Source: Dyella solisilvae | Lineage (GTDB): Bacteria; Pseudomonadota; Gammaproteobacteria; Xanthomonadales; Rhodanobacteraceae | NCBI RefSeq assembly: GCF_003351225.1 | Contig: NZ_QQSY01000001.1 | Location: 434,001-498,000, forward strand | Direction: 5' to 3' | DNA length: 64,000 nucleotides | Shown: in pieces, positions 8,672 through 19,226 of the stretch | Position numbering within the stretch: the first letter of the stretch is position 1 | How the letters are laid out: each line of letters opens with the position of its first letter | Program-made: the position numbers and the translations under genes | The notes under the pieces: generated by a model | Seen by the model: only the letters and a program-made list of their open reading frames with translations | Databases searched by the model: none | Told to the model about the DNA's origin: nothing

Positions 8672-9252
8672 GCCAGCCCGTGCTGGTGCTGGGTTCCACC
8701 TCACGCTATCGCGCTGAACTGTTGCGTCGCCTCGTGGCGGATTTCGAGCAACGCTCACCGGGTACCGACGAAAGCCCGCTGCCGGGCGAAACACCCCGCG
8801 AACGGGCGCTTCGCCTGGCCGCGGCCAAGGCCCGGGCGGCCGCCGAGGGACTGGACGACGCGTTGGTGATCGGCTCCGATCAGGTGGCCGAGCTGGAAGG
8901 CATCGTGCTGGACAAACCCGGCACGATCGAACACGCCCACGCCCAGTTGGCCGCCTGCTCAGGACGCGAGGTGCACTTCCACACGGCGCTGTGCCTGTAC
9001 GACACGCGTGATGGGCAATCGCGAGTCCATGTCGACCACACGCGCGTGCATTTCCGCAGCCTCGACGCAGCCGAAATCGATCGCTACATCGAGCGCGAGC
9101 GACCGCTGGACTGCGCCGGCAGCTTCAAATGCGAGGGGCTGGGCATCAGCCTGTTCGAACGGATCGACAACGAGGATCCCAGCGCCCTGATCGGCCTGCC
9201 GTTGATTGCGCTGGCCCGCATGCTGCGAGAAGCAGGCCTCCCGCTGCCCTGA
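8668..9252 (+). CDS. maf: Maf-family nucleotide pyrophosphatase, YceF type
   Basis: Hydrolyses modified nucleoside triphosphates to monophosphate and pyrophosphate. The YceF subfamily is known to prefer 7-methyl-GTP. It has 194 residues. The family motifs are GSTSRYRAELL near the N-terminus, the acidic SDQV segment (about residues 70-73) and CAGSFKCEG with DPSALIGLPLIAL near the end. These match E. coli YceF better than the dTTP/UTP-type YhdE. The GTG start lies within the stop of the upstream gene. Confidence 0.9.
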   Translation: MSQPVLVLGSTSRYRAELLRRLVADFEQRSPGTDESPLPGETPRERALRLAAAKARAAAEGLDDALVIGSDQVAELEGIVLDKPGTIEHAHAQLAACSGREVHFHTALCLYDTRDGQSRVHVDHTRVHFRSLDAAEIDRYIERERPLDCAGSFKCEGLGISLFERIDNEDPSALIGLPLIALARMLREAGLPLP

Positions 9253-9260
9253 GCCGATGC

Positions 9261-10862
9261 TCAGCGGTGGCCTGAATCCGCCGCATAGGCGTCCTGCCAG
9301 ATCAGGCAACGCTCGTCGAATGCCGGATCCACCGGCGGCCCCGAAGGCACCCGCCCGGCATAGAAGGCCACGCGGATGCGCCCCGCGTACAGGTCCAGCC
9401 GTTGCAGCGGCTGCGGATCATCGATGCGCCCGCACAGGCTCCGCAGCCACGGGGCCCGCTCGCGCTCCTTGATCGACTTCTCGTCGACCGCCAGCACCAT
9501 GGGCTCGCCGCCATGCTGGAGGTGCAGCGCGGTTTCATCGAGTCGCCAGATCGCCAGCTGCGGCGCGCGGCCGTGCTTGACGTTGATCGCGTGGTCCAGC
9601 GTGTAGACCGGCACGCGTCCACCCAGCTGGAAGTCGATTTCCGCCGCCAGCATGAAATTGTCGGCGACCACCACCGCCGGACGGGCCGCAAGCAGCTGGC
9701 GCGCCAGCTCGCCGCTTTCGCGCCAGCCGACGAAGCGCGCCGGGAACGCCTTCACGTCGGCGAGCGCAGTCGCCCCACCGGCGCTGGCCGCCAGCCCCAG
9801 GTACATCAATCCGCCAAGCTGGCCGATGATGGTCAGCGCGAAGGCTGCCGACAGCCAGGCCTTGCGCCAAACCCACTGCTCTCGCAGCAGCACCGGCAAG
9901 GCGGCAAGCAGGGGCAGATAACCAGGCAGCGGCCAATGGGCGCGGAAGCGCACATCGTCGGCAAACAGCCCCAAAACGAAGTAGCCAACGATAAAGCTCA
10001 CCGACACCACGGTGATCAAGTCCCATGGCGCCGCCGGCTCATCACGGCGCCGCCAGCTTTGCCAGGCCGCCCACAGCAGCAAGAGGTACAGGAGCGGAGT
10101 GCAGGCCAGCGCCTGCTCCAGCGGCTGCACCAGCGCGTCGGCATGGAAGCTCCACGGATTGCGCTCAAGCACCTGGAACGCGATCCCGGCGCCTTGCTGC
10201 TGCCAGTTGGATACCACCAGCGGAACGAGGCCCAGTGCGGCCACGCCCATCGCCAGCCAGAATCTCCCGCGCCGCCACTGCCGGCGGCCGCGTGGCGTCA
10301 CCACCATCAGCAACAGGCCCGACAGCATCGGCATGGCGGCGCGGTAATGGGTGAGCCAGCACAGACCCAGCGCCAGGCCCAGCAGCAACCAGTCGCGCAG
10401 ACGGTCATCAGCCGTCGCGCGCGCGAAGGCCAGCACGGCCAGCATGATCGCCACGGTCAACGGCACGTCCGGCACCGCCATCACGCCGAGGCTGCCGGCG
10501 AGAGGCAAGGCCAGGCAAAGCAGGCCGGCCTGCCAGCCGGTGCGCTCGTCGAAGTGCTCCCGCGCGAATGCGCGCACCAGCCAGGGCAAGCTGCTGCCGA
10601 TCAGCAGGAATGGCCAGCGCATGCCGAGCACGCCGTGCCCGGCCACGGTTTCGCCCAGCCGGATCAGCCAGGCCGTGAGCGGCGGCAGGTCGCTGTAGCC
10701 CCACGCAAGGCGCCGACTCTCCTGCCAGTAATAGGCCTCGTCACCAAACGGTGACAGCGTGGCGGCAAGCATGAGCCTGGCGACGAACAACACCGCGAAG
10801 CCGGCCAGGAACGCCGCTCGCCAGCGCGCGAGGCCCACGGCTACACTGCCGTCGTCACGCAT
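9261..10862 (-). CDS. GT39-type membrane glycosyltransferase
   Basis: Polytopic protein of 533 residues resembling the ArnT/PMT (GT39) family, which transfers sugars from polyprenyl-phosphate carriers to lipid A, glycans or proteins on the periplasmic face. The first loop carries the family acidic motif SPFGDEAYYWQESRRL and then YSDLPPLTAWLIRLG. About ten hydrophobic segments follow, then a soluble C-terminal domain. The substrate cannot be told from the sequence. It stands alone: its stop is 8 bases from the converging Maf gene and its start is 41 bases from the divergent MoxR gene. Confidence 0.82.
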   Translation of the reverse strand: MRDDGSVAVGLARWRAAFLAGFAVLFVARLMLAATLSPFGDEAYYWQESRRLAWGYSDLPPLTAWLIRLGETVAGHGVLGMRWPFLLIGSSLPWLVRAFAREHFDERTGWQAGLLCLALPLAGSLGVMAVPDVPLTVAIMLAVLAFARATADDRLRDWLLLGLALGLCWLTHYRAAMPMLSGLLLMVVTPRGRRQWRRGRFWLAMGVAALGLVPLVVSNWQQQGAGIAFQVLERNPWSFHADALVQPLEQALACTPLLYLLLLWAAWQSWRRRDEPAAPWDLITVVSVSFIVGYFVLGLFADDVRFRAHWPLPGYLPLLAALPVLLREQWVWRKAWLSAAFALTIIGQLGGLMYLGLAASAGGATALADVKAFPARFVGWRESGELARQLLAARPAVVVADNFMLAAEIDFQLGGRVPVYTLDHAINVKHGRAPQLAIWRLDETALHLQHGGEPMVLAVDEKSIKERERAPWLRSLCGRIDDPQPLQRLDLYAGRIRVAFYAGRVPSGPPVDPAFDERCLIWQDAYAADSGHR

Positions 10863-10903
10863 CGGCTGTGCTCCGCGCCCCTCTTCCCCGCTGCCAGAAA
10901 ACC

Positions 10904-11844
<941 letters not shown>

Positions 11845-11845
<1 letters not shown>

Positions 11846-12798
11846 TGCTCGCGACCTTTCGTCGCCTGCAAGACTGGGCCGAGCGACGCCTGCCCGCGCT
11901 TACGCGCTACAAGCGGCCGGAAAGCCTGCCCATCGTGCTGCACCGGCGCCGCGTCTATATCGTTCCGACCGGCTTCGGCGCCGCCTTCACGGTGCTGTTG
12001 CTGGTGATGCTGCTGGGCTCGCTCAATTACGCCAACAATGCCGCCCTGCTGCTGACCTGCCTGCTCGGCGCCGCCAGCGTGGCAAGCATGCTGATCGCCT
12101 TCCGCAGCCTGCACGGCCTGCGCCTCAACGCCGTCCGGCAAGGGCACGCCATCGCCGGCGAGCCGCTGACGTTCCAACTGGTGTTCCAGGGCGGCGATCA
12201 CGCGCATCCATCGATGCACGCCCAGATCGGCGACCAGCTCGCCCTGTTCGCCGCCAGCGCGGGCGAGACGTTGGTGTCGCTGGATCTGCCTACGACCGAG
12301 CGTGGCTGGCATCCGTTGCCGCGCATGAAGCTGTGGAGCAATTGGCCGCTCGGGATGTTCCACGCCTGGAGCTGGATTCACCCCGACCACGCGGTGCTGA
12401 TATGGCCACGCCCGGAGACCGGCGGCCCGCCCCCGGTGCTGCCGGGCGACGACGAACAGCGCCATCGCCTGCATCAGGGTGAGGACATCGTCGCCTTGCG
12501 CGACTACCGCCCCGGCGATCCGATGCGCCACATTGCCTGGAAGAGCAGCGCGCGCCACCACAACCTGCTGGTGAAGGATTTCGAACAGCCCGAGTCGCAG
12601 GAGGAGTGGCGGCTGGACTGGCGCCAGCTTTCCCAACTGGCCACCGAGGCCCGCATCGCCCGGCTGGCGCGCTGGCTGAGCGAAGCCGAAGCGGTCGGGC
12701 GACCGAGCAGCCTGTGGGTGCCCGGCGAGGAGATCGGTCTCGGCCACGGCCGCAGCCACTACGTGCGCTGCATGAACGCGCTGGCGCAGCTGCCGTGA
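11845..12798 (+). CDS. DUF58 domain membrane protein
   Basis: Protein of 317 residues with two membrane segments at about residues 35-80 and a soluble region carrying the DUF58 signature LRDYRPGDPMRHIAWKSSAR, followed by LLVKDFE. DUF58 proteins have a von Willebrand-like fold and accompany MoxR ATPases; their exact function is unsettled. The ATG at 11845 overlaps the MoxR stop; an in-frame TTG one codon earlier is possible. Its stop overlaps the GTG start of the transglutaminase gene, so the three genes form one coupled unit. Confidence 0.9.
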
Positions 12799-14765
12799 TT
12801 CGCTTTCGACTGTTCCATCGCAAGCCGGTGGCGCCGATCGACTCCCGTGCGTTCGACCTGCTCTGCCTCACTGTCGCGGTGGTGCTCGGCGTACACGCGC
12901 CGCACCTTCCGCTGTGGCTGAGCGCCGCGCTGGCCATCGTCCTGGCTTTGCGCTGGCGACAGCGGCGCCAAAGCGGTGGACGGGCGCCGCTCTACCTGAA
13001 GCTGCCCCTGGTCGCGCTGCTGTCCGCGGCGGTGATCTTCCATTACGGCAGCCTGTTCGGCCGCGAGCCGGGCGCCGCCCTCGCGGTCGGCCTGCTGGTA
13101 CTGAAACTGCTGGAAACGGAGGCCCCGCGCGACGCGCGCGTCGGTGCGGCTTTCGCCTGTTTCGCCCTGATGACCGCGCTGCTGTTCGACCAAGGCATGC
13201 TGTCCACGTTCTTTGTCGCGCTCGGCCTGTTGCCCGCGCTGGCCACGTTGCGGGCCCTTGAACCGGCCCACCAGACCACCAGCCTTCCACGTGAACTGCT
13301 GCCGGTGCTTGGGCTGCTTGGCGCCTCACTGCCGCTGGCCTTGTTCGCCTTTCTGCTGGCGCCGCGGCTGAGCTCGCCGCTGTGGGGCGCGCCGGACTCG
13401 GCGCAAAGCCGCACCGGCCTCAGCGATGACATGTCGCCTGGCGAGATCGGCGAGCTGCTGACCGACGATCGACCCGCCATGAGGGTCAGCTTCGAGGGGC
13501 CGCCACCCAGTGAAGCGCAACGCTACTTCCGGGCCTACGTGCTCTGGCGCTTCGACGGCAAGCGCTGGAGCCGCCTCGATGTCCCGGCCGCGCCGGCGCC
13601 GGTGGAGGCGACCCACGACATTCGCTACACCGTCAGCCTCGAAGCCAGTCACCAGCGCGCACTGCCGGCGCTGGACGTCCCACTGGAAGCGCCGGATGAG
13701 GCCAGCCTGGGCCGCGACCGCGAGGTGCTGAGCGCCCAGCCGGTGAGCGACACGCATGTCTACACCCTGCGCTCGGCGCTGGACTATCGCCTGCAGCCGC
13801 GCCTGGATGAGTCCGAACGCAAGGCAGGCCTGCAGCTTCCGGTGGGCTTCGCTCCCCGTGCGCGCGCATTGGCCGACCGCTGGCGCACGCAGTTCGGCAA
13901 GGACGACAGCGCCATCGTGCGCGCGGCGCTGTCCCTGTTCCACGATGGTGGCTTCAGCTACACGCTGCTGCCCGCGCCACTGGGACGCGACAGCGTGGAT
14001 GACTTCCTGTTCGGCACCCGCGAAGGCTTCTGTGAGCACTACGCCTCGGCCTTCACCGTGCTGATGCGCGCCGCCGGCATTCCCGCGCGCGTGGTCACTG
14101 GGTACCAGGGCGGCTACTGGAATCACCTCGGCAACTACCTGCTGGTGCGCCAGGCCAATGCGCATGCGTGGAGCGAAGTGTGGCTGCCGGGGCGCGGCTG
14201 GACGCGCGTCGACCCGACCGCGGCCGTGCGGCCCGAACGGGTTCGGCAGAACACCGCGGCCGCCGCCAATGCGTCCACCGGCATCGCTGCCGGCGGGTGG
14301 TGGCTCGGCATGCGCAACCGCTGGGATATCGTCAACCAGTGGTGGAACCAGGGCGTTATCGGCTTTGACACGCTCCGGCAACACGGCTTGCTGGCGCCTT
14401 TTGGCATGCGCGATACCGACGCGGGCACCTTGGGTATCCTGCTTGCTATTGTCAGCGCGCTGTTCGGCGGACTGGGCGTAGGCTGGGCCTTGTGGAAGCG
14501 CCCATCAAACGATCCGGCGCGCGAGGCGATGCAGTTGCTGGAACGAAGGCTGGCCACGGCGGGCGTGGTTCGCCGACACAGCGAAGGGCCGCAGCACTAC
14601 TTCAGTCGCGCCGCCCGGACGCTACCCAACCAGCGGGCGCAGCTGGAGCAATTGATGAGGGCCTATCTGGAATTGCGCTACGCCTACGACGAACCGCCTG
14701 CGGATCTGTTGAAGAACTTTCGACAGGCTGCGAAGGACTTTCGGCCTCGTCGCATGGTCAAATGA
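12795..14765 (+). CDS. TgpA-like membrane transglutaminase (DUF3488-transglut_core-DUF4129)
   Basis: Protein of 656 residues. The N-terminal third has several membrane segments (DUF3488). A periplasmic transglutaminase-like core carries a probable Cys-His-Asp triad: Cys in REGFCEHYASAF (about residue 412), His in NAHAWSEVW (about 455) and Asp in RVDPTAAV (about 472). One further membrane helix and a DUF4129-like cytoplasmic tail end the protein. The related TgpA of Pseudomonas aeruginosa is essential there. The start is GTG 12795, overlapping the DUF58 stop; the longer open frame upstream lies inside DUF58 coding sequence. Confidence 0.9.
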   Translation: MIRFRLFHRKPVAPIDSRAFDLLCLTVAVVLGVHAPHLPLWLSAALAIVLALRWRQRRQSGGRAPLYLKLPLVALLSAAVIFHYGSLFGREPGAALAVGLLVLKLLETEAPRDARVGAAFACFALMTALLFDQGMLSTFFVALGLLPALATLRALEPAHQTTSLPRELLPVLGLLGASLPLALFAFLLAPRLSSPLWGAPDSAQSRTGLSDDMSPGEIGELLTDDRPAMRVSFEGPPPSEAQRYFRAYVLWRFDGKRWSRLDVPAAPAPVEATHDIRYTVSLEASHQRALPALDVPLEAPDEASLGRDREVLSAQPVSDTHVYTLRSALDYRLQPRLDESERKAGLQLPVGFAPRARALADRWRTQFGKDDSAIVRAALSLFHDGGFSYTLLPAPLGRDSVDDFLFGTREGFCEHYASAFTVLMRAAGIPARVVTGYQGGYWNHLGNYLLVRQANAHAWSEVWLPGRGWTRVDPTAAVRPERVRQNTAAAANASTGIAAGGWWLGMRNRWDIVNQWWNQGVIGFDTLRQHGLLAPFGMRDTDAGTLGILLAIVSALFGGLGVGWALWKRPSNDPAREAMQLLERRLATAGVVRRHSEGPQHYFSRAARTLPNQRAQLEQLMRAYLELRYAYDEPPADLLKNFRQAAKDFRPRRMVK

Positions 14766-14814
14766 TATTGAACCGTGGATGCGCCGCATCCACTACACGA
14801 TGGAGACAAGCGTC

Positions 14815-15402
14815 ATGTCCATGTACAAGCCGTTGATCCTCGCAACCGCCCTAGCCACGTTGGCGGCCTGCGCAACGGTGCCGCAACCGCTGCAAGGCAC
14901 ATACACCGACATCACTTCGGTCGCCGCCCAGCAGGGCGGAACCAATGCGGTCCAGGTGCGCTGGGGTGGCCAGATCATCGAGACCAAGCCTGGCCCGCAT
15001 GAAACCTGCTTCTACGTGCTGCAGCATCCGCTCGACAGCGAGGCGCGGCCGAAGACTGCCAGCAGCAATCCCGAAACGCAGGGTCGCTTCGTGGCCTGTC
15101 GCGCCGGCTTCTACGATCCGGAGGTGTTCACCAGCGGCCGTGACATCACCGTCACCGGCGTGCTGCAGGGCTCGATGCCGGAGAAGGTCGGCGAGTACAC
15201 CTACCCCTATCCGCACATCGAGGCCAGCGTGGTCTACCTGTGGCCGGAGCGCGTGGTCAATCCGTATCCGCCTGGCTGGTACGACCCGTTCTGGGGTCCG
15301 TATTGGGGCCCGTACTGGGGTCCGTGGGGCTGGGGTGGCTACTGGGGCGGCTACTACCCGTCGCGTGTGATCGTCGTGCGCCCCGCGCCACACGGTCACT
15401 GA
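14815..15402 (+). CDS. slp: Slp-family outer membrane lipoprotein
   Basis: Predicted lipoprotein of 195 residues. The signal peptide ends in lipobox LAAC (about residues 15-18), and the next residues ATVPQPLQG resemble the Slp (starvation/stationary-phase lipoprotein) family opening. The body contains CRAGFYDPEVFTSGRDITVTG, as in Slp. The C-terminal 40 residues are unusual: repeated Trp-Gly-Pro-Tyr units and a Gly-Tyr stretch before a short basic end. The start is ATG 14815, with GGAGA upstream; a longer frame begins at 14779 but would displace the signal peptide. It is followed by a bidirectional terminator. Confidence 0.85.
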   Translation: MSMYKPLILATALATLAACATVPQPLQGTYTDITSVAAQQGGTNAVQVRWGGQIIETKPGPHETCFYVLQHPLDSEARPKTASSNPETQGRFVACRAGFYDPEVFTSGRDITVTGVLQGSMPEKVGEYTYPYPHIEASVVYLWPERVVNPYPPGWYDPFWGPYWGPYWGPWGWGGYWGGYYPSRVIVVRPAPHGH

Positions 15403-15424
15403 GCACCATCAGTCGCCACACACG

Positions 15425-15454
15425 AAAACGCCGGCCTCAAGCCGGCGTTTTTTT
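15425..15454. terminator. Bidirectional terminator between slp and hinT
   Basis: AAAACGCCGGC - CTCAA - GCCGGCGTTTTTTT. The strong stem has A/T runs on both sides and lies between two converging genes. Confidence 0.88.
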
Positions 15455-15472
15455 GCGCCTGGCGCCGCCGGC

Positions 15473-15817
15473 TCAGCCCGGCGGCCAATGCATGTGGCGT
15501 CCGCCCAGCAGGTGCACGTGCAGGTGGAACACCGTCTGCCCACCATGCTCGTTACAATTGATCACCGTGCGATAACCCTGCTCGGCCAGGCCTTGCTCGC
15601 GGGCATAGGCCGCCGCCGCCAGCAACAGTTTGCCGAGCAGTTCGGCATCGCCGGTTGCAGCGGCGTCCAGCGTCGCGATCGCCTTCTTCGGCACGAACAG
15701 CACGTGCACCGGAGCCTGCGGATTGAGGTCGCGGAACGCCAGCACGTCGTCGTCCTCATAGACGATGTCGGCCGGAATTTCGCGTCGGATGATCTTGCCG
15801 AAGATGGTGTCGCCCAT
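15473..15817 (-). CDS. hinT: HIT family nucleotide-binding protein
   Basis: Histidine triad purine-nucleoside phosphoramidase, 114 residues. It contains the opening DTIFGKIIRREIPADIVYED, the HVLFVPKK block and the catalytic triad HLHVHLLGG near residues 97-105. The start is ATG 15817, where the HinT family begins; the frame is open to 16120 only through the neighbouring GNAT gene. It lies 17 bases behind that GNAT gene. Confidence 0.94.
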   Translation of the reverse strand: MGDTIFGKIIRREIPADIVYEDDDVLAFRDLNPQAPVHVLFVPKKAIATLDAAATGDAELLGKLLLAAAAYAREQGLAEQGYRTVINCNEHGGQTVFHLHVHLLGGRHMHWPPG

Positions 15818-15834
15818 GGCTCGCTCCTTTGCGT

Positions 15835-16239
15835 TCACAGACGCAGCAGCATACCTTGCGCCGCCGGCGCCACCAGCTTGAAGCCGAATTTCTCGTAGAG
15901 CTGATGGGCCGTGCCGTCGGCTATCAGTCCCACCATCGTGCGTGCCGGCGCGCGGGCATGCACCTCGTCCATCAGGGCCTGCATGATGCGCCGTCCCCAG
16001 CCCTGCCCTTGGCGGCCCGGGGTCACGGCGATGTCGACCACCCACAGGAACAGGCCGCCGTCGCCGACGACGCGCCCCATGCCGATCAGCTCGCCGCCTT
16101 CGCGGACGCACACCGAGCACCAGCTTGCCGGCAGGCCGGTCGCCGCGCCCTCGGGGCTCATCGCGCTCAAGCCAGCCGCCACGCGCAGCGCACGGTATTC
16201 GTCGCTGCCGGGAATCTCCAGGGACAGGTGGGCCGTCAT
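15835..16239 (-). CDS. GNAT family N-acetyltransferase
   Basis: Small acetyl-CoA-dependent acyltransferase of 134 residues. The acetyl-CoA binding signature is RQGQGWGRRIMQALMDEV (about residues 79-96), preceded by a beta strand LWVVDIAVTP and followed by the terminal YEKFGFK motif. The substrate is unknown. It begins 3 bases from the recR stop, so recR, this gene and hinT are probably co-transcribed. Confidence 0.9.
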   Translation of the reverse strand: MTAHLSLEIPGSDEYRALRVAAGLSAMSPEGAATGLPASWCSVCVREGGELIGMGRVVGDGGLFLWVVDIAVTPGRQGQGWGRRIMQALMDEVHARAPARTMVGLIADGTAHQLYEKFGFKLVAPAAQGMLLRL

Positions 16240-16242
16240 GCG

Positions 16243-16836
16243 TCAGTCTGCGGCGTGGCGGCTACCGAAGGCATGCGCCAGCGTGCCGCGATCGACGTAT
16301 TCCAGCTCCCCGCCCAGCGGCACGCCATGCGCCAGGCGCGTCGGCTTGACGCCGGCGGCGCGAGCCAGCTGCGCCAGGTAATGCGCCGTGGCCTCGCCTT
16401 CCACCGTGGGATTGGTGGCGATGATCATCTCCTCGATCTCCCCCTCGCCCAGCCGCTCGACCAGCAGGTCCAGGCCCAACTCGCGCGGACCCAGGCCATC
16501 CAGCGGCGACAACCGGCCAAGCAGGACGAAGTACTGCCCGCGATACCCGGTGGCCTGCTCGATGGCGGCCAGGTCGGTGGGCGACTCCACCACGCACAGC
16601 ACCTGGCGGTCACGACCGCTGCTGGAACACAGCGCGCAGACCGGGGTTTCGCTGAAGTTGCGGCAGCGCGAGCAATTGCCGATCTGCCGCATCGCCTCAT
16701 CCAGCACCCGCGCCAGGCGCAGGCCGCGCTCGCGATCGCGCTCGAGCAGGTGGAAGGCCATGCGCTGGGCGCTCTTGCCGCCCACGCCGGGCAGGCAACG
16801 CAGGGCTTCGACGAGGTCGGAAAGAAGTTTGCTCAT
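16243..16836 (-). CDS. recR: Recombination mediator RecR
   Basis: Works with RecO (and RecF) to load RecA on SSB-coated gaps. It has 197 residues. The N-terminal helix-hairpin-helix region ([20 protein letters not shown]) is followed by a four-cysteine zinc finger (CSRCRN...CALC, about residues 57-72), a Toprim domain starting [12 protein letters not shown], and the C-terminal [17 protein letters not shown] Walker-B-like segment. It lies behind ybaB and dnaX, the standard order dnaX-ybaB-recR, although a repeat pair separates recR from ybaB here. Confidence 0.97.
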   Translation of the reverse strand: MSKLLSDLVEALRCLPGVGGKSAQRMAFHLLERDRERGLRLARVLDEAMRQIGNCSRCRNFSETPVCALCSSSGRDRQVLCVVESPTDLAAIEQATGYRGQYFVLLGRLSPLDGLGPRELGLDLLVERLGEGEIEEMIIATNPTVEGEATAHYLAQLARAAGVKPTRLAHGVPLGGELEYVDRGTLAHAFGSRHAAD

Positions 16837-16857
16837 GCCAAGGCTTCACCAGTAAAA

Positions 16858-16932
16858 GCGCACCTTGTGCGCGACGGGCACAACCACACACGTCCGCGCA
16901 GAGCGGTCGCGCACCAGGTGCGCTCCCACAGG
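16858..16932. repeat. Inverted pair of REP-like repeats (copy 2)
   Basis: Left arm AGCGCACCTTGTGCGCGAC and right arm GTCGCGCACCAGGTGCGCTC are near-perfect complements separated by about 30 bases. It is the same family as at 6078 and 22544, and fills the gap between ybaB and recR. Confidence 0.8.
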
Positions 16933-16938
16933 AGTGCG

Positions 16939-17262
16939 TCAGAACGGCATCTTGAAGCCGGGCGGCAGGTTCAGGCCCGACGTCACGCCGCCGAGCTTGT
17001 TCTTGCTGACCTCGGCCACCTTGTTGACCGCATCGTTCACGGCGGCGGCGACCAGGTCCTCGGCCATCTCCGGATCGTCCGCGAACAACTTGCGGTCGAT
17101 CTGCACGCGACGCACTTCGTGCGCGCCCGTCATCTGCACGGTGACCAGGCCACCGCCAGCGCTGCCGGTGACTTCGAGCTTGGCGATCTCTTCCTGCGCA
17201 CGCTTCATTTCGTCCTGCATGCGCTGGGCCTGCTGCATCAGCTGACCGATCTGACCTCTCAT
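16939..17262 (-). CDS. ybaB: YbaB/EbfC nucleoid-associated protein
   Basis: Small DNA-binding protein of 107 residues. An N-terminal helix ([19 protein letters not shown]) precedes the conserved core [19 protein letters not shown] and the helix [14 protein letters not shown]. The C-terminus ends [12 protein letters not shown], typical of the family. It lies 21 bases behind dnaX and ahead of recR. E. coli YbaB binds DNA as a dimer; its physiological role is not fully established. Confidence 0.96.
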   Translation of the reverse strand: MRGQIGQLMQQAQRMQDEMKRAQEEIAKLEVTGSAGGGLVTVQMTGAHEVRRVQIDRKLFADDPEMAEDLVAAAVNDAVNKVAEVSKNKLGGVTSGLNLPPGFKMPF

Positions 17263-17283
17263 GACATCAACTCCGCTATCTCT

Positions 17284-18966
17284 TCAGTTTTCGTAGGGCT
17301 TGATCGACTGGGGCACCACGCGCGCGCCGAACTCGCGCTTGAGCGACTGCACCAGCGGATCCTCGTCGATGGCGCGCTCGGCTGCCGACTGGGCTGCCTC
17401 GCGGGCGTTGGCGGCGCGCGCCGCCGGTGTTTCGCTGGACGCGCCGCGCTCCTCGACGAAGCGAAGCTTGATGCGTTCGCCCAGCGCCTGGCTGATGCGC
17501 TCTTCCATCTGGCTGACCATGGGCTCGACCGCCAGATGCATGTGCGCCGGCTGCAGGGCCAGCACCAGGGTCTGGCCTTCACGCTCGCGCAGGGCGGCGT
17601 TCTGACCCAACTGGCCGAGCGGGCCGCGCAGGCCTGCTTGTTCAATCAGCACGTCCCACATCGGCAGCCCGCGAGCATCCAGCGCCACCGGCGCGCGCGG
17701 CGCGCTGGGTGCAGGTGACGCAGCCGTTACCGGCTGGGGCGCGGCGGCGCGCGGCGCCTCGGCCACGCTGGCCATGTGCATGCGTTCGTTCGCTGCCGGG
17801 GCGGCCGCCCTCGGGGCCGCTGCCGGCGCGCGCGCGGCGCCAGGCGAAGCGGCGCGCTCAGCCGGCGCGCCACCACCATCGGCGGGACGGAAGGCGAGCA
17901 TGCGCAGCAACGCCATCTCGAAACCGGTACGTGCGTCCGGCGCCATCGCGAGGTCGCGGCGGCCGGAAGTGGCGATCTGGTAGTAGAGCTGCACGTCCTC
18001 GGGGGACAGCTGCTGGGCCAGGGGGATCAAGGCGTCGTCGTCGCTGCCGTCCTGGTCGGGGCGATAGCCGGGCACCAGTTGGATCAGCTGCAAACGGTGC
18101 AACACGCTGGCCAGGTCGTCCAGCACGCCGCCGAAATCGGGCGAGAAAGAGGCGATGCGCGTGCACTCGGCCATCAGCGCCTCACCACTGCCCTCAGCCA
18201 GGGCCTGCAACAGCCCCAGCACCTGGCCGCGCGCGACGCTGCCCAGCATGGCGCGCACTTCGTCCACGCGCAGCGAGCCGCCGCCGTAGGCGATGGCCTG
18301 GTCCAGCAGCGACAGTCCATCGCGCAGCGAGCCGTCGGCGCCGCGCGCCAGTTCGGCAATCGCCGCGTCCTCGTAGGGAATATTTTCCGCGCCCAGGATG
18401 TGGCGCATCTGCCCGGAGATCTGCTCAGGCAGCAGGCGCTTGAGGTTGAACTTCAGGCAGCGCGACAACACCGTCACCGGCAGCTTCTGCGGGTCGGTGG
18501 TGGCGAGCAGGAATTTCACGTGCGGCGGCGGCTCTTCCAGCGTCTTCAGCAAGGCGTTGAAGGCCGGCTTGGAAAGCATGTGCACCTCGTCGACCAGGTA
18601 CACCTTGAAGCGGCCGCGGGCGGGAGCGTACTGCGCGTTCTCGATCACCTCGCGCACGTCGTCTACGCCGGTGTTGCTGGCCGCGTCGATTTCCAGCAAG
18701 TCCACGAAGCGGCCGGCGTCGACCGCGGTGCACACCGCGCACTCGCCGCAGGGATCGGCCGACTCACCGCGCTCGCAGTTCAGCGACTTGGCGAAGATGC
18801 GCGCGATGGTGGTCTTGCCCACGCCGCGCGTGCCGGTGAACAGGTAGGCGTGGTGCATGCGCCCCGTGTCAAGCGCGTTGGTGAGCGCGCGCACGACGTG
18901 CTCCTGCCCGACCAGTTCAGCGAACTTGCGGGGCCGCCACTTCCGAGCGAGTACCTGATAAGACAT
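17284..18966 (-). CDS. dnaX: DNA polymerase III subunit tau/gamma
   Basis: AAA+ clamp-loader ATPase that opens the sliding clamp and links polymerase and helicase. It has 560 residues. Walker A is GTRGVGKTTIARIFAK (about residues 45-60), followed by a four-Cys zinc module (CERGESADPCGECAVC), the Walker B DEVHML and the SRC motif (SRCLKFNLKRL). An Ala/Pro-rich linker leads to a tau-like C-terminal domain. The start is ATG 18966 (MSYQVLARKWRPRKF), the family start. I found no AAAAAAG-type slippery run, so a gamma product by the E. coli type of frameshift is not evident. Confidence 0.97.
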   Translation of the reverse strand: MSYQVLARKWRPRKFAELVGQEHVVRALTNALDTGRMHHAYLFTGTRGVGKTTIARIFAKSLNCERGESADPCGECAVCTAVDAGRFVDLLEIDAASNTGVDDVREVIENAQYAPARGRFKVYLVDEVHMLSKPAFNALLKTLEEPPPHVKFLLATTDPQKLPVTVLSRCLKFNLKRLLPEQISGQMRHILGAENIPYEDAAIAELARGADGSLRDGLSLLDQAIAYGGGSLRVDEVRAMLGSVARGQVLGLLQALAEGSGEALMAECTRIASFSPDFGGVLDDLASVLHRLQLIQLVPGYRPDQDGSDDDALIPLAQQLSPEDVQLYYQIATSGRRDLAMAPDARTGFEMALLRMLAFRPADGGGAPAERAASPGAARAPAAAPRAAAPAANERMHMASVAEAPRAAAPQPVTAASPAPSAPRAPVALDARGLPMWDVLIEQAGLRGPLGQLGQNAALREREGQTLVLALQPAHMHLAVEPMVSQMEERISQALGERIKLRFVEERGASSETPAARAANAREAAQSAAERAIDEDPLVQSLKREFGARVVPQSIKPYEN

Positions 18967-19061
18967 GCGTAGCCAGATGTAGGGGCAAGATCCGATTGTG
19001 CCAAGTCGACCGTGGCAAGTCAGTAATGCCTGCGACACCGGCGCATCCGGGGCCTGAAAAG

Positions 19062-19173
<112 letters not shown>

Positions 19174-19226
19174 ATAGAGACGTTCTTTGTGTGTCAGTCC
19201 AGGGACTGTCGCTCGGCTTCACTCAC

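Noticed and set aside
17284-18966. Programmed frameshift in dnaX
   Set aside because: I looked for an AAAAAAG-type slippery run followed by a hairpin on the coding strand and saw none.
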